In this document: in pieces, positions 18,055-27,661 of the stretch | How positions within the stretch are numbered: position 1 is the first letter of the stretch | Layout of the letters: the number at the start of each line of letters is the position of its first letter | Source of the DNA: Gammaproteobacteria bacterium | Lineage (GTDB): Bacteria; Pseudomonadota; Gammaproteobacteria; Pseudomonadales; Moraxellaceae | Reading direction: 5' to 3' | Length of the DNA: 64,000 nt | Assembly: GCA_028868515.1 (NCBI GenBank) | Contig: JAGWUI010000002.1 | Location: 110,388-174,387 of the forward strand | Program-made: the position numbers and the translations under genes | The notes under the pieces: generated by a model | Databases searched by the model: none | Told to the model about the DNA's origin: nothing | Seen by the model: the letters and a program-made list of their open reading frames with translations, nothing else

Positions 18055-18684
18055 ATGCATCCTTTATTTGCTTCTCTAAAAGATGGCTCTTTGAAACTTG
18101 GTTTAACGTTGTCTGATGACACGTTGAATAAGCTTTTGAAATACCAAGATAACTTGTCATTGTGGAATAAAGCCTATAATTTAACCGCAATTCGTGATCC
18201 AAAAGAAATGTTGGTTAAACATTTACTTGATAGTTTGAGTGTGATTCCGCATTTGCCAGAAGGGCGCTTATTGGATGTCGGAACAGGTGGGGGGTTGCCT
18301 GGTTTTGTGATTTCAATTGTTCAGCCTGATCGTCAATGTGTTTTATTAGATAGTAATGGGAAGAAAATTCGCTTTTTACGTCAGATGACTGCGGATATGA
18401 AAATGCCAAATGTCCAACCTGTACAAGCCCGCATTGAAGATCCTCAAACACTCAGTGATTTAGGTGTTTTTGATGTGGTGACGAGCAGGGCGTTTGCATC
18501 GCTGAGTGATTTTGTTCGTGATTGCAAGGTTTATTTAAAGCCTGATGCGACACTTGCAGCCATGAAAGGTTTAGTACCGAGTGATGAAATGGCAAATCTT
18601 GATCAATGGAAACAAGAGACGATTGAATTAGTGGTGCCTTCGCTCAATGAACAAAGGCATTTGATTTTGCTCACCAAAAAATGA
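18055..18684 (+). CDS. rsmG: 16S rRNA (guanine527-N7)-methyltransferase RsmG (GidB)
   Basis: A 209-residue Rossmann-fold methyltransferase, the size of E. coli RsmG (207). The SAM-binding loop LLDVGTGGGLPGFVIS lies at about residues 71-86, and VTSRAFASLSDF is the conserved RsmG segment. It methylates G527 in the 530 loop of 16S rRNA; loss gives low-level streptomycin resistance in other bacteria. It is followed by parA-parB, the common rsmG-parAB order. Confidence 0.95.
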   Translation: MHPLFASLKDGSLKLGLTLSDDTLNKLLKYQDNLSLWNKAYNLTAIRDPKEMLVKHLLDSLSVIPHLPEGRLLDVGTGGGLPGFVISIVQPDRQCVLLDSNGKKIRFLRQMTADMKMPNVQPVQARIEDPQTLSDLGVFDVVTSRAFASLSDFVRDCKVYLKPDATLAAMKGLVPSDEMANLDQWKQETIELVVPSLNEQRHLILLTKK

Positions 18685-18776
18685 TCTGTTAATTCTCTAC
18701 TTAAAAAGCTACGACGAAGACACGAACATCATTTAAGATAACCCTAATTTTTTACGTATTTGGAAATAAATCAGCT

Positions 18777-19616
18777 ATGACCGACATCAAATCGTCAGCC
18801 AAACCTGCTGTCAGTGCGAAAAAGAGACCAGAAATTTGGGCAGTAGCCAATCAAAAAGGCGGTGTAGGTAAAACAACAACCGCTGTCAATTTAGCGGCGT
18901 CTTTGGGCGTGCTTAAAAAAAGAGTTTTATTGATCGATTTAGATCCTCAAGGCAACGCAACCATGGGTTCAGGCTTACAAAAGACTGAGCTGCCCCATAG
19001 CGCGACAGATATTTTGCTTGCTGCTGCTCCGATTCAGGCGGTGATTCAACCGACTCAAGTGGGCTATCGATTGATTGGTGCAAACCGTGATTTAGCAGGT
19101 GTAGAGCTATCGCTTGTGGATCAACCGCGCCGTGAGTTTGTATTAAAAGAAGCGCTGGCTCAAATTGAGCATGAATATGATTTTATTTTGATAGATTGTG
19201 CGCCAAGTTTGAATTTATTGACTATTAATGCGCTTTCTGCGGCGACAGGTGTGATTATTCCAATGCAATGTGAATATTACGCCCTAGAAGGTTTGGCAGA
19301 TTTATCTGGAACAATTGATCGTATTCGCGAGGTTCTCAATCCCGATATTCAAATTCGTGGTGTATTACGCACGATGTTCGATCCGCGCAATACGTTGGCT
19401 AACGATGTCTCGCAAGAGTTGTCTACACACTTTGGCAATATCATGTTAGAAACCATTATTCCGCGTAACGTTCGCCTTGCTGAAGCGCCTGCGCATGGTA
19501 TGCCAGTGATGTTTTATGAAAAAGGTTCACGCGGTGCGTTGTCTTACTTAAGTGCGGCAGCCGAGTTAGTTCGTACTGCAAAGAAAAAAGTGACCGCTAA
19601 AGGAGTGTCTGCATGA
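18777..19616 (+). CDS. parA: chromosome partitioning ATPase ParA (Soj)
   Basis: A 279-residue deviant Walker ATPase. The signature KGGVGKTT is at about residues 27-34, DLDPQGN follows at about 58, and DFILIDCAPSLNLLT is the Walker B region. It works with ParB-parS to segregate the chromosome origin region. Its stop overlaps the parB start (ATGA). It has a short extra N-terminal tail of about 18 residues before the conserved core. Confidence 0.95.
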   Translation: MTDIKSSAKPAVSAKKRPEIWAVANQKGGVGKTTTAVNLAASLGVLKKRVLLIDLDPQGNATMGSGLQKTELPHSATDILLAAAPIQAVIQPTQVGYRLIGANRDLAGVELSLVDQPRREFVLKEALAQIEHEYDFILIDCAPSLNLLTINALSAATGVIIPMQCEYYALEGLADLSGTIDRIREVLNPDIQIRGVLRTMFDPRNTLANDVSQELSTHFGNIMLETIIPRNVRLAEAPAHGMPVMFYEKGSRGALSYLSAAAELVRTAKKKVTAKGVSA

Positions 19617-20515
19617 TGCGTAAGCGAGGTTTAGCACAAGGACGAGGGCTGGATGCGCTGTTAGGTACGATCAAGCAAGTACGTGCAGAAGTTGCAGAAA
19701 CTCATACTCAAACGCCAGCGAATGTGACGTTAGTTGATTTAGAACTAGATCGTTTGCAGCGTGGTATTTATCAGCCACGTCGAGAAATCACACCAGAAAG
19801 TTTGGCTGATCTCGCTGATTCGATTAAACGTCATGGCGTGATGCAACCCATTGTGGTGCGTCGTCTGGAGAATCCCGCAGATTCTGAAGCAGAATACGAA
19901 ATCATTGCAGGTGAGCGTCGCTGGCGCGCTGCGCGTTTAGCAGGTTTAGAGGTTATTCCTGCGATTGTTCGTGAGTTACCTGATGCACTTGCGATTGCTT
20001 TGGCGCTCATTGAAAATATTCAGCGTGAAGACCTGAGTCCGATGGAACAAGCGTATGCATTGCAGCGGTTTCATGATGAGTTTGGTATGAGCCATCAGGA
20101 AATTGCCGAAACTGTGGGCAAGGCGCGTGCGACTGTCAGTAACTTACTGCGTTTAATGAGCTTGAATGAAGACGTCAAAACCATGTTGGATCGTGGTGAT
20201 CTGGACATGGGACATGCACGTGCATTATTGGCGGTCAAATTAGATGATCAAGGTCATTTAGCACGGATTGTGGTTGGACGTGAGTTGTCAGTTCGCCAAA
20301 CTGAACAGTTGATTCGCGACCACTTAAACCCACCTGTGGCTAAAGCGATACGAGTTTCTCCACCTGATATTGGCGATTTAGAGCGTCGTTTGGCGGAACG
20401 TCTGGGTGCAAGAGTGGAATTAAGTCATAATCCAAAAGGTAAGGGAAAGCTGATTATCCGTTATCATTCCCTTGATGAGTTGGATGGCATTCTTGCGGTC
20501 ATGGATGTGCAGTAA
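19613..20515 (+). CDS. parB: chromosome partitioning protein ParB (Spo0J), CTPase/parS binding
   Basis: A 300-residue protein. The N-terminal GLGRGLDALLG-like box (here AQGRGLDALLG) is the ParA-interacting segment. The CTP-binding ParB/Srx domain has GERRWRAARLAGL, the helix-turn-helix reads MSHQEIAETVGKARATVSNLLRL, and a C-terminal dimerisation region follows. No clear 16-bp parS site was seen in this window. It overlaps parA by 4 bp. Confidence 0.95.
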   Translation: MMRKRGLAQGRGLDALLGTIKQVRAEVAETHTQTPANVTLVDLELDRLQRGIYQPRREITPESLADLADSIKRHGVMQPIVVRRLENPADSEAEYEIIAGERRWRAARLAGLEVIPAIVRELPDALAIALALIENIQREDLSPMEQAYALQRFHDEFGMSHQEIAETVGKARATVSNLLRLMSLNEDVKTMLDRGDLDMGHARALLAVKLDDQGHLARIVVGRELSVRQTEQLIRDHLNPPVAKAIRVSPPDIGDLERRLAERLGARVELSHNPKGKGKLIIRYHSLDELDGILAVMDVQ

Positions 20516-20587
20516 AAAAGTGGTCGTACATTGAAATATATTGATTTGCAATCATGGATTACATTTTTAAATTAGGATGATTTTACG

Positions 20588-21331
20588 ATGTGGGAGTTAA
20601 TTAAGGCGGGCGGCTGGCTCATGTTCCCTTTGGTGATATGCTCAATTGCAGCATTAGCCATCATGATTGAGCGTGGAATACGTTTACAGCAAAAAAAAGT
20701 CGCCCCCAGCGGTTTAGTTCAGTCTTTAGCAGCAAAACTCCATCAAGGTCGATTAACCCCTCAAGAAGTGACAGAGTTGCAAATGAGTTCACCTTTGGGT
20801 GATTTGTTGGCAACGGGTATTCAGTATTCTGGTGGTGGTCTTGAATACATGACCCTACAAATGCAAAACCGTGCAAGTACATTGATCCATCGTTTAGAAA
20901 AGCACCTCAATTTATTGGGTACGATTGGTAATATCGCGCCGTTACTTGGACTGCTTGGTACTGTTCTTGGGATTATCGAGTCATTTTTAGCGGTCAATGT
21001 GGGTGGGAATACTGATCCTGCAATGCTTGCTTCGGGTATTTCTCAAGCACTCATGTCTACAGCGGCGGGGATGATCGTTGCAATTCCATCACTGATTGCC
21101 TATCGTCATTATCAGCGTAAAGTTGCTGACTTTGCTGTGGAAATGGAAGAGCAGGCTGGTATTTTGCTTCATATTATTCATGGTGCACATCATTCACCAG
21201 TGATCGATGATTTACATGCACCAACTGACATTCCTCATACCTCATCGATTATTTCTAATTCTGTGTTTGGTCAGAAAACAGCGCCGAGTGCAACTTTATC
21301 GAGTTCGTCAGCTAAACAGAGCCAATCATGA
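20588..21331 (+). CDS. exbB: MotA/TolQ/ExbB proton channel protein
   Basis: A 247-residue protein with three predicted membrane segments: residues 10-27, then GTIGNIAPLLGLLGTVLGIIESF, then ALMSTAAGMIVAIPSLIAY, the last two containing the family's conserved core. The C-terminal tail is Ser/Thr-rich. With ExbD it forms a proton-driven motor. The gene starts a cluster with exbD, msbA, lpxK and kdsB, an arrangement in which these ExbBD homologues accompany LPS genes, so a role in envelope lipid handling rather than TonB energisation is possible. Confidence 0.9.
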   Translation: MWELIKAGGWLMFPLVICSIAALAIMIERGIRLQQKKVAPSGLVQSLAAKLHQGRLTPQEVTELQMSSPLGDLLATGIQYSGGGLEYMTLQMQNRASTLIHRLEKHLNLLGTIGNIAPLLGLLGTVLGIIESFLAVNVGGNTDPAMLASGISQALMSTAAGMIVAIPSLIAYRHYQRKVADFAVEMEEQAGILLHIIHGAHHSPVIDDLHAPTDIPHTSSIISNSVFGQKTAPSATLSSSSAKQSQS

Positions 21332-21750
21332 AGTTTAGAAAACCACAAGTCGAAGAAATTTCGATCAATCTGACACCGATGATTGATTGTTTATTGTTTC
21401 TTGTTGTTTTCTTGCTGATTTCAACAAGTTTTAATAAATACAGTCGATTAAATCTGGTTTTGCCACAAGCAACGGGTGTTCCTGATGTTCATCGTCCTCG
21501 AAAGGTCGAAGTCGGCGTCGATCAGAATGGTGCATACATGGTGAATGGCAAATCATTGGCGAGTAATAGTGAAGATGACCTTCGTACCGCGATTGAAACC
21601 GCAAGCCAAGGAGATCATTCTCGTCCACTTGTGATTGCGGCAGACGGTCGTACGTCGCATCAGTCCGTAGTTAGAGTCATGGATGTGTCTGGCAAGCTCG
21701 GATTCATCAATATTAATATCAGTACGCGTATGCCCGTGGGGAGTAAATAA
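21328..21750 (+). CDS. exbD: ExbD/TolR biopolymer transport protein
   Basis: A 140-residue protein with one N-terminal membrane helix. INLTPMIDCLLFLVVFLLIST contains the essential membrane Asp (about residue 17) of the ExbD/TolR family. The periplasmic domain follows. The start overlaps the exbB stop (ATGA), and the stop abuts the msbA GTG. Confidence 0.93.
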   Translation: MKFRKPQVEEISINLTPMIDCLLFLVVFLLISTSFNKYSRLNLVLPQATGVPDVHRPRKVEVGVDQNGAYMVNGKSLASNSEDDLRTAIETASQGDHSRPLVIAADGRTSHQSVVRVMDVSGKLGFININISTRMPVGSK

Positions 21751-23478
21751 GTGTCAGGATTCGCAATATACCGTCGATTATTAGGCTACCTAAAACCATA
21801 TTGGTGGGCTGGTCTTTTGGTGATTGCGGGTAATCTGATCAATGCGGCAAGTGAAGTGGGTGGCGCGCAGTTAGTTAAATATATTATTGATGCGATCAGT
21901 AACCATGACCAATCTGCCAAGAATCTTTTTCCTGTATTAGTGGTCGTCATGTTTTTCTTCCGAGGCGTAGGATCGTTTCTTGGGAGTTATTATATTTCCG
22001 TGATTGCTCGTCATGTCGTGTATAACTTGCGACTTGAAGTGTTTGATCGCTTATTGACGTTATCTCCTGCTTATTATCTCGCGCATTCAAGTGGTTATTT
22101 GTCGGCCAAGCTGATCTATGATGTTGAACAAGTAACTGCTGCTGCAACTGAGGCGGGCAAAACGTTGCTGCGTGAAGGTTTAACCGTAGTTGCATTATTA
22201 AGTTATTTATTTTGGATGAACTGGCGTTTGTCCTTGTCGTTGCTTATTGTTGGACCTTTGGTTGCTTTATTAGTGCGTAAGGCGAGTAAGCGTTTACGAA
22301 AACTATCACACCAAATTCAAGATTCGATGGGTGAAGTCAGCCATATCGTGAATGAGTCGATTAATGGCTATAGCGTCGTAAAAAATTATGGTGGTCAGGC
22401 TTACGAACGGGAACGTTTTGATCGAGCTTCAACTGATAATCTGAAAAAAAGCCTGAAAATGGTGATTACCAGTAGTATCAATACCCCCATGATTCAATTC
22501 CTGATGGCGATTGCGATGGGAATCGTGGTCTGGCTCGCATTACGTCCCCAAATATTAACCTCAACAAGTGCAGGTGATTTTGTTGCATATATCACCGCAG
22601 CAGGTTTAATTAGTAAGCCACTACGTGCATTAACCGATGTGAATGAGAAAATTCAACGTGGTGTTTCTGCTGCACATTCAGTATTTCAAATGATTGATAC
22701 GCCACCAGAAGATGATTTTGGTCAAATTAATCAACCTATAACTGGGCAGATTACTTTTGAGAATGTAAGTTTTGCATATCCAGAGAAACCTGATGCGTTA
22801 TCCAATATTAATCTGACGATTAAAGCAGGTGAAACTGTTGCCTTGGTCGGGCGATCAGGTGCAGGTAAAACGACACTGGTTAATTTATTAATGCGTTTTC
22901 AGAACATTACCAGTGGTCAGATTTTATTAGATGGTGTGCCGATCGATCAATTTACGCTAGCGAGTTTGCGGAGTCAGATTGCTACTGTTGGTCAACAGGT
23001 AATTTTGTTTGATCAAACGGTTCGTGAAAATATTGCGTATGGACAGCTTGCAACTAAATCTGATGCAGAAGTTCGTGCTGCGGCAAGAGATGCATTTGCA
23101 GAGCAGTTTGTGGATGCATTGCCGAATGGATTTGATACATTGATTGGTGCAAGTGGAATGTCACTGTCAGGTGGTCAGCGTCAACGTCTGGCGATTGCGC
23201 GTGCATTACTCAAAGATGCACCGATTCTCATCTTGGATGAAGCAACGAGTGCGCTGGACAATGAATCAGAACATTACATTCAACAAGCTTTGAGTCATGC
23301 AATGGTTGGGCGAACAACGCTTGTGATTGCCCATCGCTTATCTACGATTGAACAGTCTGATCGCATTGTCGTCATGGATAAAGGGCAGATTATTGAGCAT
23401 GGAACCCATACTGAGTTATTGGCACTCAATGGTTTATATGCGCAGTTGCATCAACGCGATTTTGTTGATATTGAATAA
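21751..23478 (+). CDS. msbA: lipid A export ATP-binding/permease MsbA
   Basis: A 575-residue half-size ABC exporter (E. coli MsbA 582). An N-terminal six-helix domain is followed by the nucleotide-binding domain: Walker A GRSGAGKTT (about 367), signature LSGGQRQRLAIARALL (about 472) and Walker B ILILDEATSALD (about 491). It flips lipid A-core across the inner membrane. It starts with GTG directly after the exbD stop, and lpxK follows 47 bp later, as in many gammaproteobacteria. Confidence 0.94.
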   Translation: MSGFAIYRRLLGYLKPYWWAGLLVIAGNLINAASEVGGAQLVKYIIDAISNHDQSAKNLFPVLVVVMFFFRGVGSFLGSYYISVIARHVVYNLRLEVFDRLLTLSPAYYLAHSSGYLSAKLIYDVEQVTAAATEAGKTLLREGLTVVALLSYLFWMNWRLSLSLLIVGPLVALLVRKASKRLRKLSHQIQDSMGEVSHIVNESINGYSVVKNYGGQAYERERFDRASTDNLKKSLKMVITSSINTPMIQFLMAIAMGIVVWLALRPQILTSTSAGDFVAYITAAGLISKPLRALTDVNEKIQRGVSAAHSVFQMIDTPPEDDFGQINQPITGQITFENVSFAYPEKPDALSNINLTIKAGETVALVGRSGAGKTTLVNLLMRFQNITSGQILLDGVPIDQFTLASLRSQIATVGQQVILFDQTVRENIAYGQLATKSDAEVRAAARDAFAEQFVDALPNGFDTLIGASGMSLSGGQRQRLAIARALLKDAPILILDEATSALDNESEHYIQQALSHAMVGRTTLVIAHRLSTIEQSDRIVVMDKGQIIEHGTHTELLALNGLYAQLHQRDFVDIE

Positions 23479-23525
23479 AGAAAGTTGGTTAAGTCATTCA
23501 TGAATAAGTCACGAAAAGGTGCTGT

Positions 23526-24569
23526 GTGATCGATTTACGAACTGCATTTCCTCGGGCGTGGGCGAAGCAATCAGGGTGGTTGTTATGGTTGCTGCCGTTG
23601 TCGTTGCTTTATGCTTTGGTCACTGGTCTTCAGCGTACTTTGTATCGTTTGAATATTAAAAAAACTTATGAATCACCTGTTCCAGTGATGGTCATTGGCA
23701 ATATCACAGTAGGCGGTAGTGGCAAAACACCTTTGCTGATTGAGTTGGTGCGTTACTTAACGCATGAACAAAATCTCAATGTCGGCGTGATTAGTCGCGG
23801 ATATGGTGGAAATCAAGCAATGTTTCCTCATATTGTCCAAGCGAGTGATCTAGCCAAAGATGTTGGCGATGAACCGTTATTGATTGTTCAGCAAACTGGT
23901 GTCGCGCTTGCTGTCGGTGCAAATCGTCAAGCAGCAATCGAGTTATTACTTGCTGACGCAGAAAAAAAAGGACGCTCATTAGACCTCATTTTAAGTGATG
24001 ATGGCTTACAGCATTTAGCACTAGGTCGGCACTTGGAATGGATTGTTTTGGATGTTGATCGCGGTTTGGGCTCAGGGTGGTTGTTGCCTGTTGGTTTTTT
24101 ACGTGAAAGCGCAGATCGTCTTGAAACTGCAACAGTTATTGAGCATGGTCAAGCAAGAAATGAAGGGCAGGATTCTCCTTATCGAATGCATTTAGTTTCG
24201 GGAGAGTTGGAACCATTGTCTGTAGCAGATCGTCATGTTTTGCCCCCATTACCTCCGCAGCAAGTGCATGCTGTTGCGGGTATCGGCAATCCTTCACGAT
24301 TTTTTAACAGTTTACGAGACCTCGGTTTTGAGGTGATTGAGCATCCATTTGCTGATCATCATCCTTATCAAGTCAGTGATGTTCAGTTTAATGATGATTT
24401 ACCGATCATTACGACAGCAAAAGATGCTCCAAGATTACAAGGTCTCATCCATTCAAATGTGTGGATTTTGCCTGTAGAGGCATATTTATCACCAGAATGT
24501 TATTCCTTACTTTATACACAGCTTGCAGAATTAGGTGTCTTAAAAGAACGCAGGCAAACTCATCGCTGA
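23526..24569 (+). CDS. lpxK: tetraacyldisaccharide 4'-kinase LpxK
   Basis: A 347-residue inner membrane-associated P-loop kinase that phosphorylates the 4' position of the lipid A precursor. There is an N-terminal hydrophobic helix (WLLWLLPLSLLYALVTGL), Walker A GNITVGGSGKTPLL (about 58-71), and the LpxK segments ISRGYGG, VGDEPLL and LSDDGLQH. The start is GTG. It lies in the msbA-lpxK-kdsB order. Confidence 0.95.
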   Translation: MIDLRTAFPRAWAKQSGWLLWLLPLSLLYALVTGLQRTLYRLNIKKTYESPVPVMVIGNITVGGSGKTPLLIELVRYLTHEQNLNVGVISRGYGGNQAMFPHIVQASDLAKDVGDEPLLIVQQTGVALAVGANRQAAIELLLADAEKKGRSLDLILSDDGLQHLALGRHLEWIVLDVDRGLGSGWLLPVGFLRESADRLETATVIEHGQARNEGQDSPYRMHLVSGELEPLSVADRHVLPPLPPQQVHAVAGIGNPSRFFNSLRDLGFEVIEHPFADHHPYQVSDVQFNDDLPIITTAKDAPRLQGLIHSNVWILPVEAYLSPECYSLLYTQLAELGVLKERRQTHR

Positions 24570-24610
24570 TCGATAGAGTTTATGATTAAACAGATTGCTG
24601 AGAGATTTTT

Positions 24611-25372
24611 ATGCGTCATATTGTGATTCCCTCGCGTTATGCCAGTACACGTCTACCAGGTAAGCCCTTATTAGATTTATGTGGCAAACCGATGGTGCTG
24701 CGTGTAGTTGATCAAGCTCGTAAAGTCAAAGGGATTGATAGCCTTTGTGTGGCAACTGATGATGAGCGTATTGCTCAAGTCTGTCGCGATGCTGGTGTCG
24801 ATGTGGTGATGACATCGGCTGATCATCCATCTGGAACAGATCGTTTGGCTGAAGTGGCCAGAATCAAAGGCTGGGCTGCTGATGATACGATCGTGAACAT
24901 TCAAGGTGATGAGCCACTATTGCCACCTGTACTTGTTGAGCAGGTTGCAGATTTATTAGATACACACTCTCAATGTGCGATGGCGACCTTATGTGAGCCA
25001 ATTTTACATTTAGATGAGTTTACCCGCAGTAGCATTGTCAAAGTGGTGCGCAGCCAAACAGGTGAGGCGTTATATTTTAGCCGTGCGAGTGTGCCGTTTG
25101 ACCGTGATGGTTTTAAGGATGGCATGACGCATGTTCCTGAGACAGCACGTCGTCATTTGGGGTTATATGCATATCGTGTTGCATTGTTACAAGATTATGT
25201 GACTTGGCCTATGGGTGTTTTAGAGCAAATTGAAAGCCTAGAGCAATTACGCGTACTTGAACAAGGTCGTCGAATTGCGATTGCAGATGCGTTGGTCTCT
25301 TTGCCGGCAGGTGTAGATACGCCTGAAGATCTACTTCGATTACGTGCATTAGGCGCAGCGGCCTTTATCTAA
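24611..25372 (+). CDS. kdsB: 3-deoxy-manno-octulosonate cytidylyltransferase KdsB (CMP-Kdo synthetase)
   Basis: A 253-residue enzyme that activates Kdo as CMP-Kdo for lipid A-core assembly. It has the nucleotide-binding start [23 protein letters not shown], then [13 protein letters not shown] and [13 protein letters not shown], all typical of KdsB. It continues the LPS cluster. Confidence 0.95.
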   Translation: MRHIVIPSRYASTRLPGKPLLDLCGKPMVLRVVDQARKVKGIDSLCVATDDERIAQVCRDAGVDVVMTSADHPSGTDRLAEVARIKGWAADDTIVNIQGDEPLLPPVLVEQVADLLDTHSQCAMATLCEPILHLDEFTRSSIVKVVRSQTGEALYFSRASVPFDRDGFKDGMTHVPETARRHLGLYAYRVALLQDYVTWPMGVLEQIESLEQLRVLEQGRRIAIADALVSLPAGVDTPEDLLRLRALGAAAFI

Positions 25373-25385
25373 GAGATTGTGCGCT

Positions 25386-26426
25386 ATGGCTAAAACTCCA
25401 GCAAAGCTTAAAGATGATGAGCCATCTGCTTCAGTTGAGCATGAACAATCTCATTTCTTGCCACTCTTGCCATGGCAACGTGAAGCATGGAATCGTCTGA
25501 TTGGCAGAATGCCCAATTTACCGCATGGAGTCTTGTTAACAGGTGCAGCAGGAACGGGAAAACGTCGTTTTGCTGAACATGTTGCGGGCTGGTTGTTATG
25601 TGATACGCCTACAAGCGATGGTGCCTGCGGGCAGTGTGCAAGTTGTGCTTGGCTCAAGGTCGGGAATCATCCTAGTTTGTTGCGTATTTCACGAGAAGTG
25701 GATAGCAAAGGCAAGCAAAGTCGGCAAATTAAAATTGATCAGATTCGCGATCTTATGCCTTTTGTGCAGCAAACGGGGCAGGGTTGGCGTGTGGTCGTTT
25801 TTGAACCAGCAGAGACGCTCAACACTGCGGCAGCAAATGCGCTATTGAAGACTTTAGAGGAGCCTGCTCCTCGAGTCATGATTCTCTTGGTTGCTGACCA
25901 ATTCTTGCAACTACCCGCAACGATTCGAAGTCGTGTGCAACAAATCCCACTGGGTCGAATTGCACCAGAAGCAGCTATTGAATTTGTCCGCGATGAAGCT
26001 GCAGTGAATGCTGAACAAGCCAAGTTATTGCTGGCTTTATCGGGTGGTGCACCATTAGCTGCGGTCAATTTGGCGACAACAACTCAATATCAATTACGTG
26101 GGCAATGGCTTGCGACATGGCTTGCAATTTTAACAGGTCGACGGACAGTCTTAGACGCGACGACTTATTGGCAAAAACAATTACCACTTCTAAGCTGGTT
26201 AGATCTCGTGCGACAAGCCTTACGCGATGTTGTTGCATTGCATGTGGGTTATGGGGTGATTCAAACGGATTTGGATCAGAATCACTTTAATCAAATTAAG
26301 AGTCGCTTATCACTGGAATCTCTGCTGGCACTCGATCAAAGAATCGTGTCTCTTATTGCTGAGCAAAGTCAGAATGTGAATTCGCAGTTGGTAATGGAGA
26401 ATTTAATGCTCCAACTGGTGGGTTAA
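25386..26426 (+). CDS. holB: DNA polymerase III subunit delta' (HolB)
   Basis: A 346-residue clamp-loader subunit. The P-loop reads GAAGTGKRRF (about 52). The AAA zinc module is visible as C...CGQC.SC just after. NAAAANALLKTLEEP and the sensor region RSRVQQIPLG also fit. The ATG at 25386 is preferred to an in-frame TTG at 25377. The usual partners tmk and pilZ are not adjacent; a pilZ gene is found at 50143. Confidence 0.92.
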   Translation: MAKTPAKLKDDEPSASVEHEQSHFLPLLPWQREAWNRLIGRMPNLPHGVLLTGAAGTGKRRFAEHVAGWLLCDTPTSDGACGQCASCAWLKVGNHPSLLRISREVDSKGKQSRQIKIDQIRDLMPFVQQTGQGWRVVVFEPAETLNTAAANALLKTLEEPAPRVMILLVADQFLQLPATIRSRVQQIPLGRIAPEAAIEFVRDEAAVNAEQAKLLLALSGGAPLAAVNLATTTQYQLRGQWLATWLAILTGRRTVLDATTYWQKQLPLLSWLDLVRQALRDVVALHVGYGVIQTDLDQNHFNQIKSRLSLESLLALDQRIVSLIAEQSQNVNSQLVMENLMLQLVG

Positions 26427-26548
26427 TTTTTCATCTGATTTTCTACGCTGTTTTTCATAAAATCTGATGTTTTTAGTGAGTTTGATTTAGATTTACTCAA
26501 ATATCTGCTTATATTGATATATTTTCTATATTTACATAACGTTTTGTC

Positions 26549-26577
26549 TTGACACTGTCATATTTAGTGTTTATATA
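26549..26577 (+). promoter_or_regulatory. sigma70 promoter with palindrome over the -35
   Basis: TTGACA (26549-26554), a 17-bp spacer and TATATA (26572-26577) lie about 64 bp before the start of the small acidic gene. The -35 is embedded in the palindrome TGACA-C-TGTCA (26550-26560), which could be a repressor operator. Confidence 0.6.
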
Positions 26578-26640
26578 GGTTCGATAAACTATTTGTATTG
26601 AATAGTTTTTTTAAAACAATAATTGTTCATGGAGAGTGCG

Positions 26641-26844
26641 ATGACTAGTGCAGGAAATCAAGATTTTGAACTTGATGAGGCCTTTGTAGATGAAGAATTA
26701 TTGCCTAACAATGAAGTGTTGAATAAGTCTCTAAATACTAGTAAGGCATCATTAATGAAACGACGTTTAATTGATGATATTTTGCAAGAAAAGCGCTTAC
26801 AAGCTCATTTAAAAGAATATGATTTTGATTTGGAAGATGATTGA
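26641..26844 (+). CDS. small acidic protein, PA3496-like
   Basis: A 67-residue protein rich in Asp/Glu, with a basic centre and MKRRLIDDILQEKRLQAHLKEYDFDLEDD at the C-terminus. It resembles a small conserved gammaproteobacterial family (PA3496-like), proposed in databases to be linked to the envelope; no function is known to me. ATG 26641 follows GGAGAG; ATG 26629 in frame is less likely. Confidence 0.6.
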   Translation: MTSAGNQDFELDEAFVDEELLPNNEVLNKSLNTSKASLMKRRLIDDILQEKRLQAHLKEYDFDLEDD

Positions 26845-26891
26845 GGTTTGAATCATTTGTGGTAGTCATTTAAGTAAGTTGATCTCATTCT

Positions 26892-26925
26892 ATATAAATG
26901 CCGAATCTATGATCGGCATTTATAT
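26892..26925. terminator. perfect 13-bp stem-loop, likely terminator
   Basis: ATATAAATGCCGA (26892-26904) pairs fully with 26913-26925 around an 8-nt loop. It lies between the small acidic gene and the UPF0149 gene. There is no long T-run after it, so termination is probable but not certain. Confidence 0.5.
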
Positions 26926-27058
26926 GATCTCCCATAAAAATGCATAACATTCTCTCGATGTTTTGAGTTCTTTTCACACAAACACTATTTTTAATTTCGC
27001 CTGTCAGTGCCTAAATTTGTTAGAGTAGCGCAATCTTATTGTGTATGGAGTGTGTCTC

Positions 27059-27592
27059 ATGGCGGTCCTTGAGCTTGATCTAGATCTGCTGGCTGACTAC
27101 TTGGATGGCGAAACGAATGAGTTTGGTCTGGATTTTGCGGCGACGCATGGTTTTTTGTGCGCGACCGTTGTTGGTCCTAATTTAAAAGACTGGCGTAAGC
27201 ATTTATTTGATGAGCATGAAAAAGATATTCCCAAACAAATCCTTGAACAAGTGGATTTATGGCGGAATGATATTTTACAAACGTTGCTCAATGAAGAACA
27301 TATTGGTTTCCCTGTTGAGATCGAAGAAGTTTCAGTAGATTCAAGTTTGGGTGATTGGGCTGTTGGTTTTGTTGATGCCTTATTCTTGAATGATGAGGCT
27401 TGGTTTGAACAAGCTGATGAAGAAGAAGATGTCATTATGCTGACTTTACCGATGATGGTATTTAGCGGTATCGAAGGCGAACCAGATCTTGAGACTGTTC
27501 GTAACAATCCAGATTTGATGGAAGAAATGGCAGATGAAATTCCTGAGAATCTGACTAAGCTATTTTTACTCTACCACGCGCCAGCTGGCTGA
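27059..27592 (+). CDS. UPF0149 (YecA/YgfB-like) family protein
   Basis: A 177-residue acidic, helical protein. The segment LDGETNEFGLDFAATHGFLCATVVGP near the N-terminus and GDWAVGFVDALFLNDEAW in the middle match the UPF0149 fold. The C-terminal SEC-type zinc motif of E. coli YecA is absent. The function is poorly defined. The ATG at 27059 follows a GGAG. Confidence 0.8.
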   Translation: MAVLELDLDLLADYLDGETNEFGLDFAATHGFLCATVVGPNLKDWRKHLFDEHEKDIPKQILEQVDLWRNDILQTLLNEEHIGFPVEIEEVSVDSSLGDWAVGFVDALFLNDEAWFEQADEEEDVIMLTLPMMVFSGIEGEPDLETVRNNPDLMEEMADEIPENLTKLFLLYHAPAG

Positions 27593-27623
27593 TTTTAAAA
27601 ATAAATTTTGCTTGATGTATTTT

Positions 27624-27661
27624 AAGACCCTAGAAAGTTAATTTTTACTTCCTAGGGTTTT
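27624..27661. terminator. bidirectional terminator between UPF0149 and DUF421 genes
   Basis: ACCCTAGAAAGT (27627-27638) pairs with ACTTCCTAGGGT (27647-27658) with one mismatch, followed by TTTTAT. The hairpin overlaps the stop of the convergent DUF421 gene. Confidence 0.65.

Noticed and set aside
18700..20600. parS site or origin near parAB
   Set aside because: No GTTTCACGTGAAAC-like 16-mer was seen near parAB, and no DnaA-box cluster stands out.
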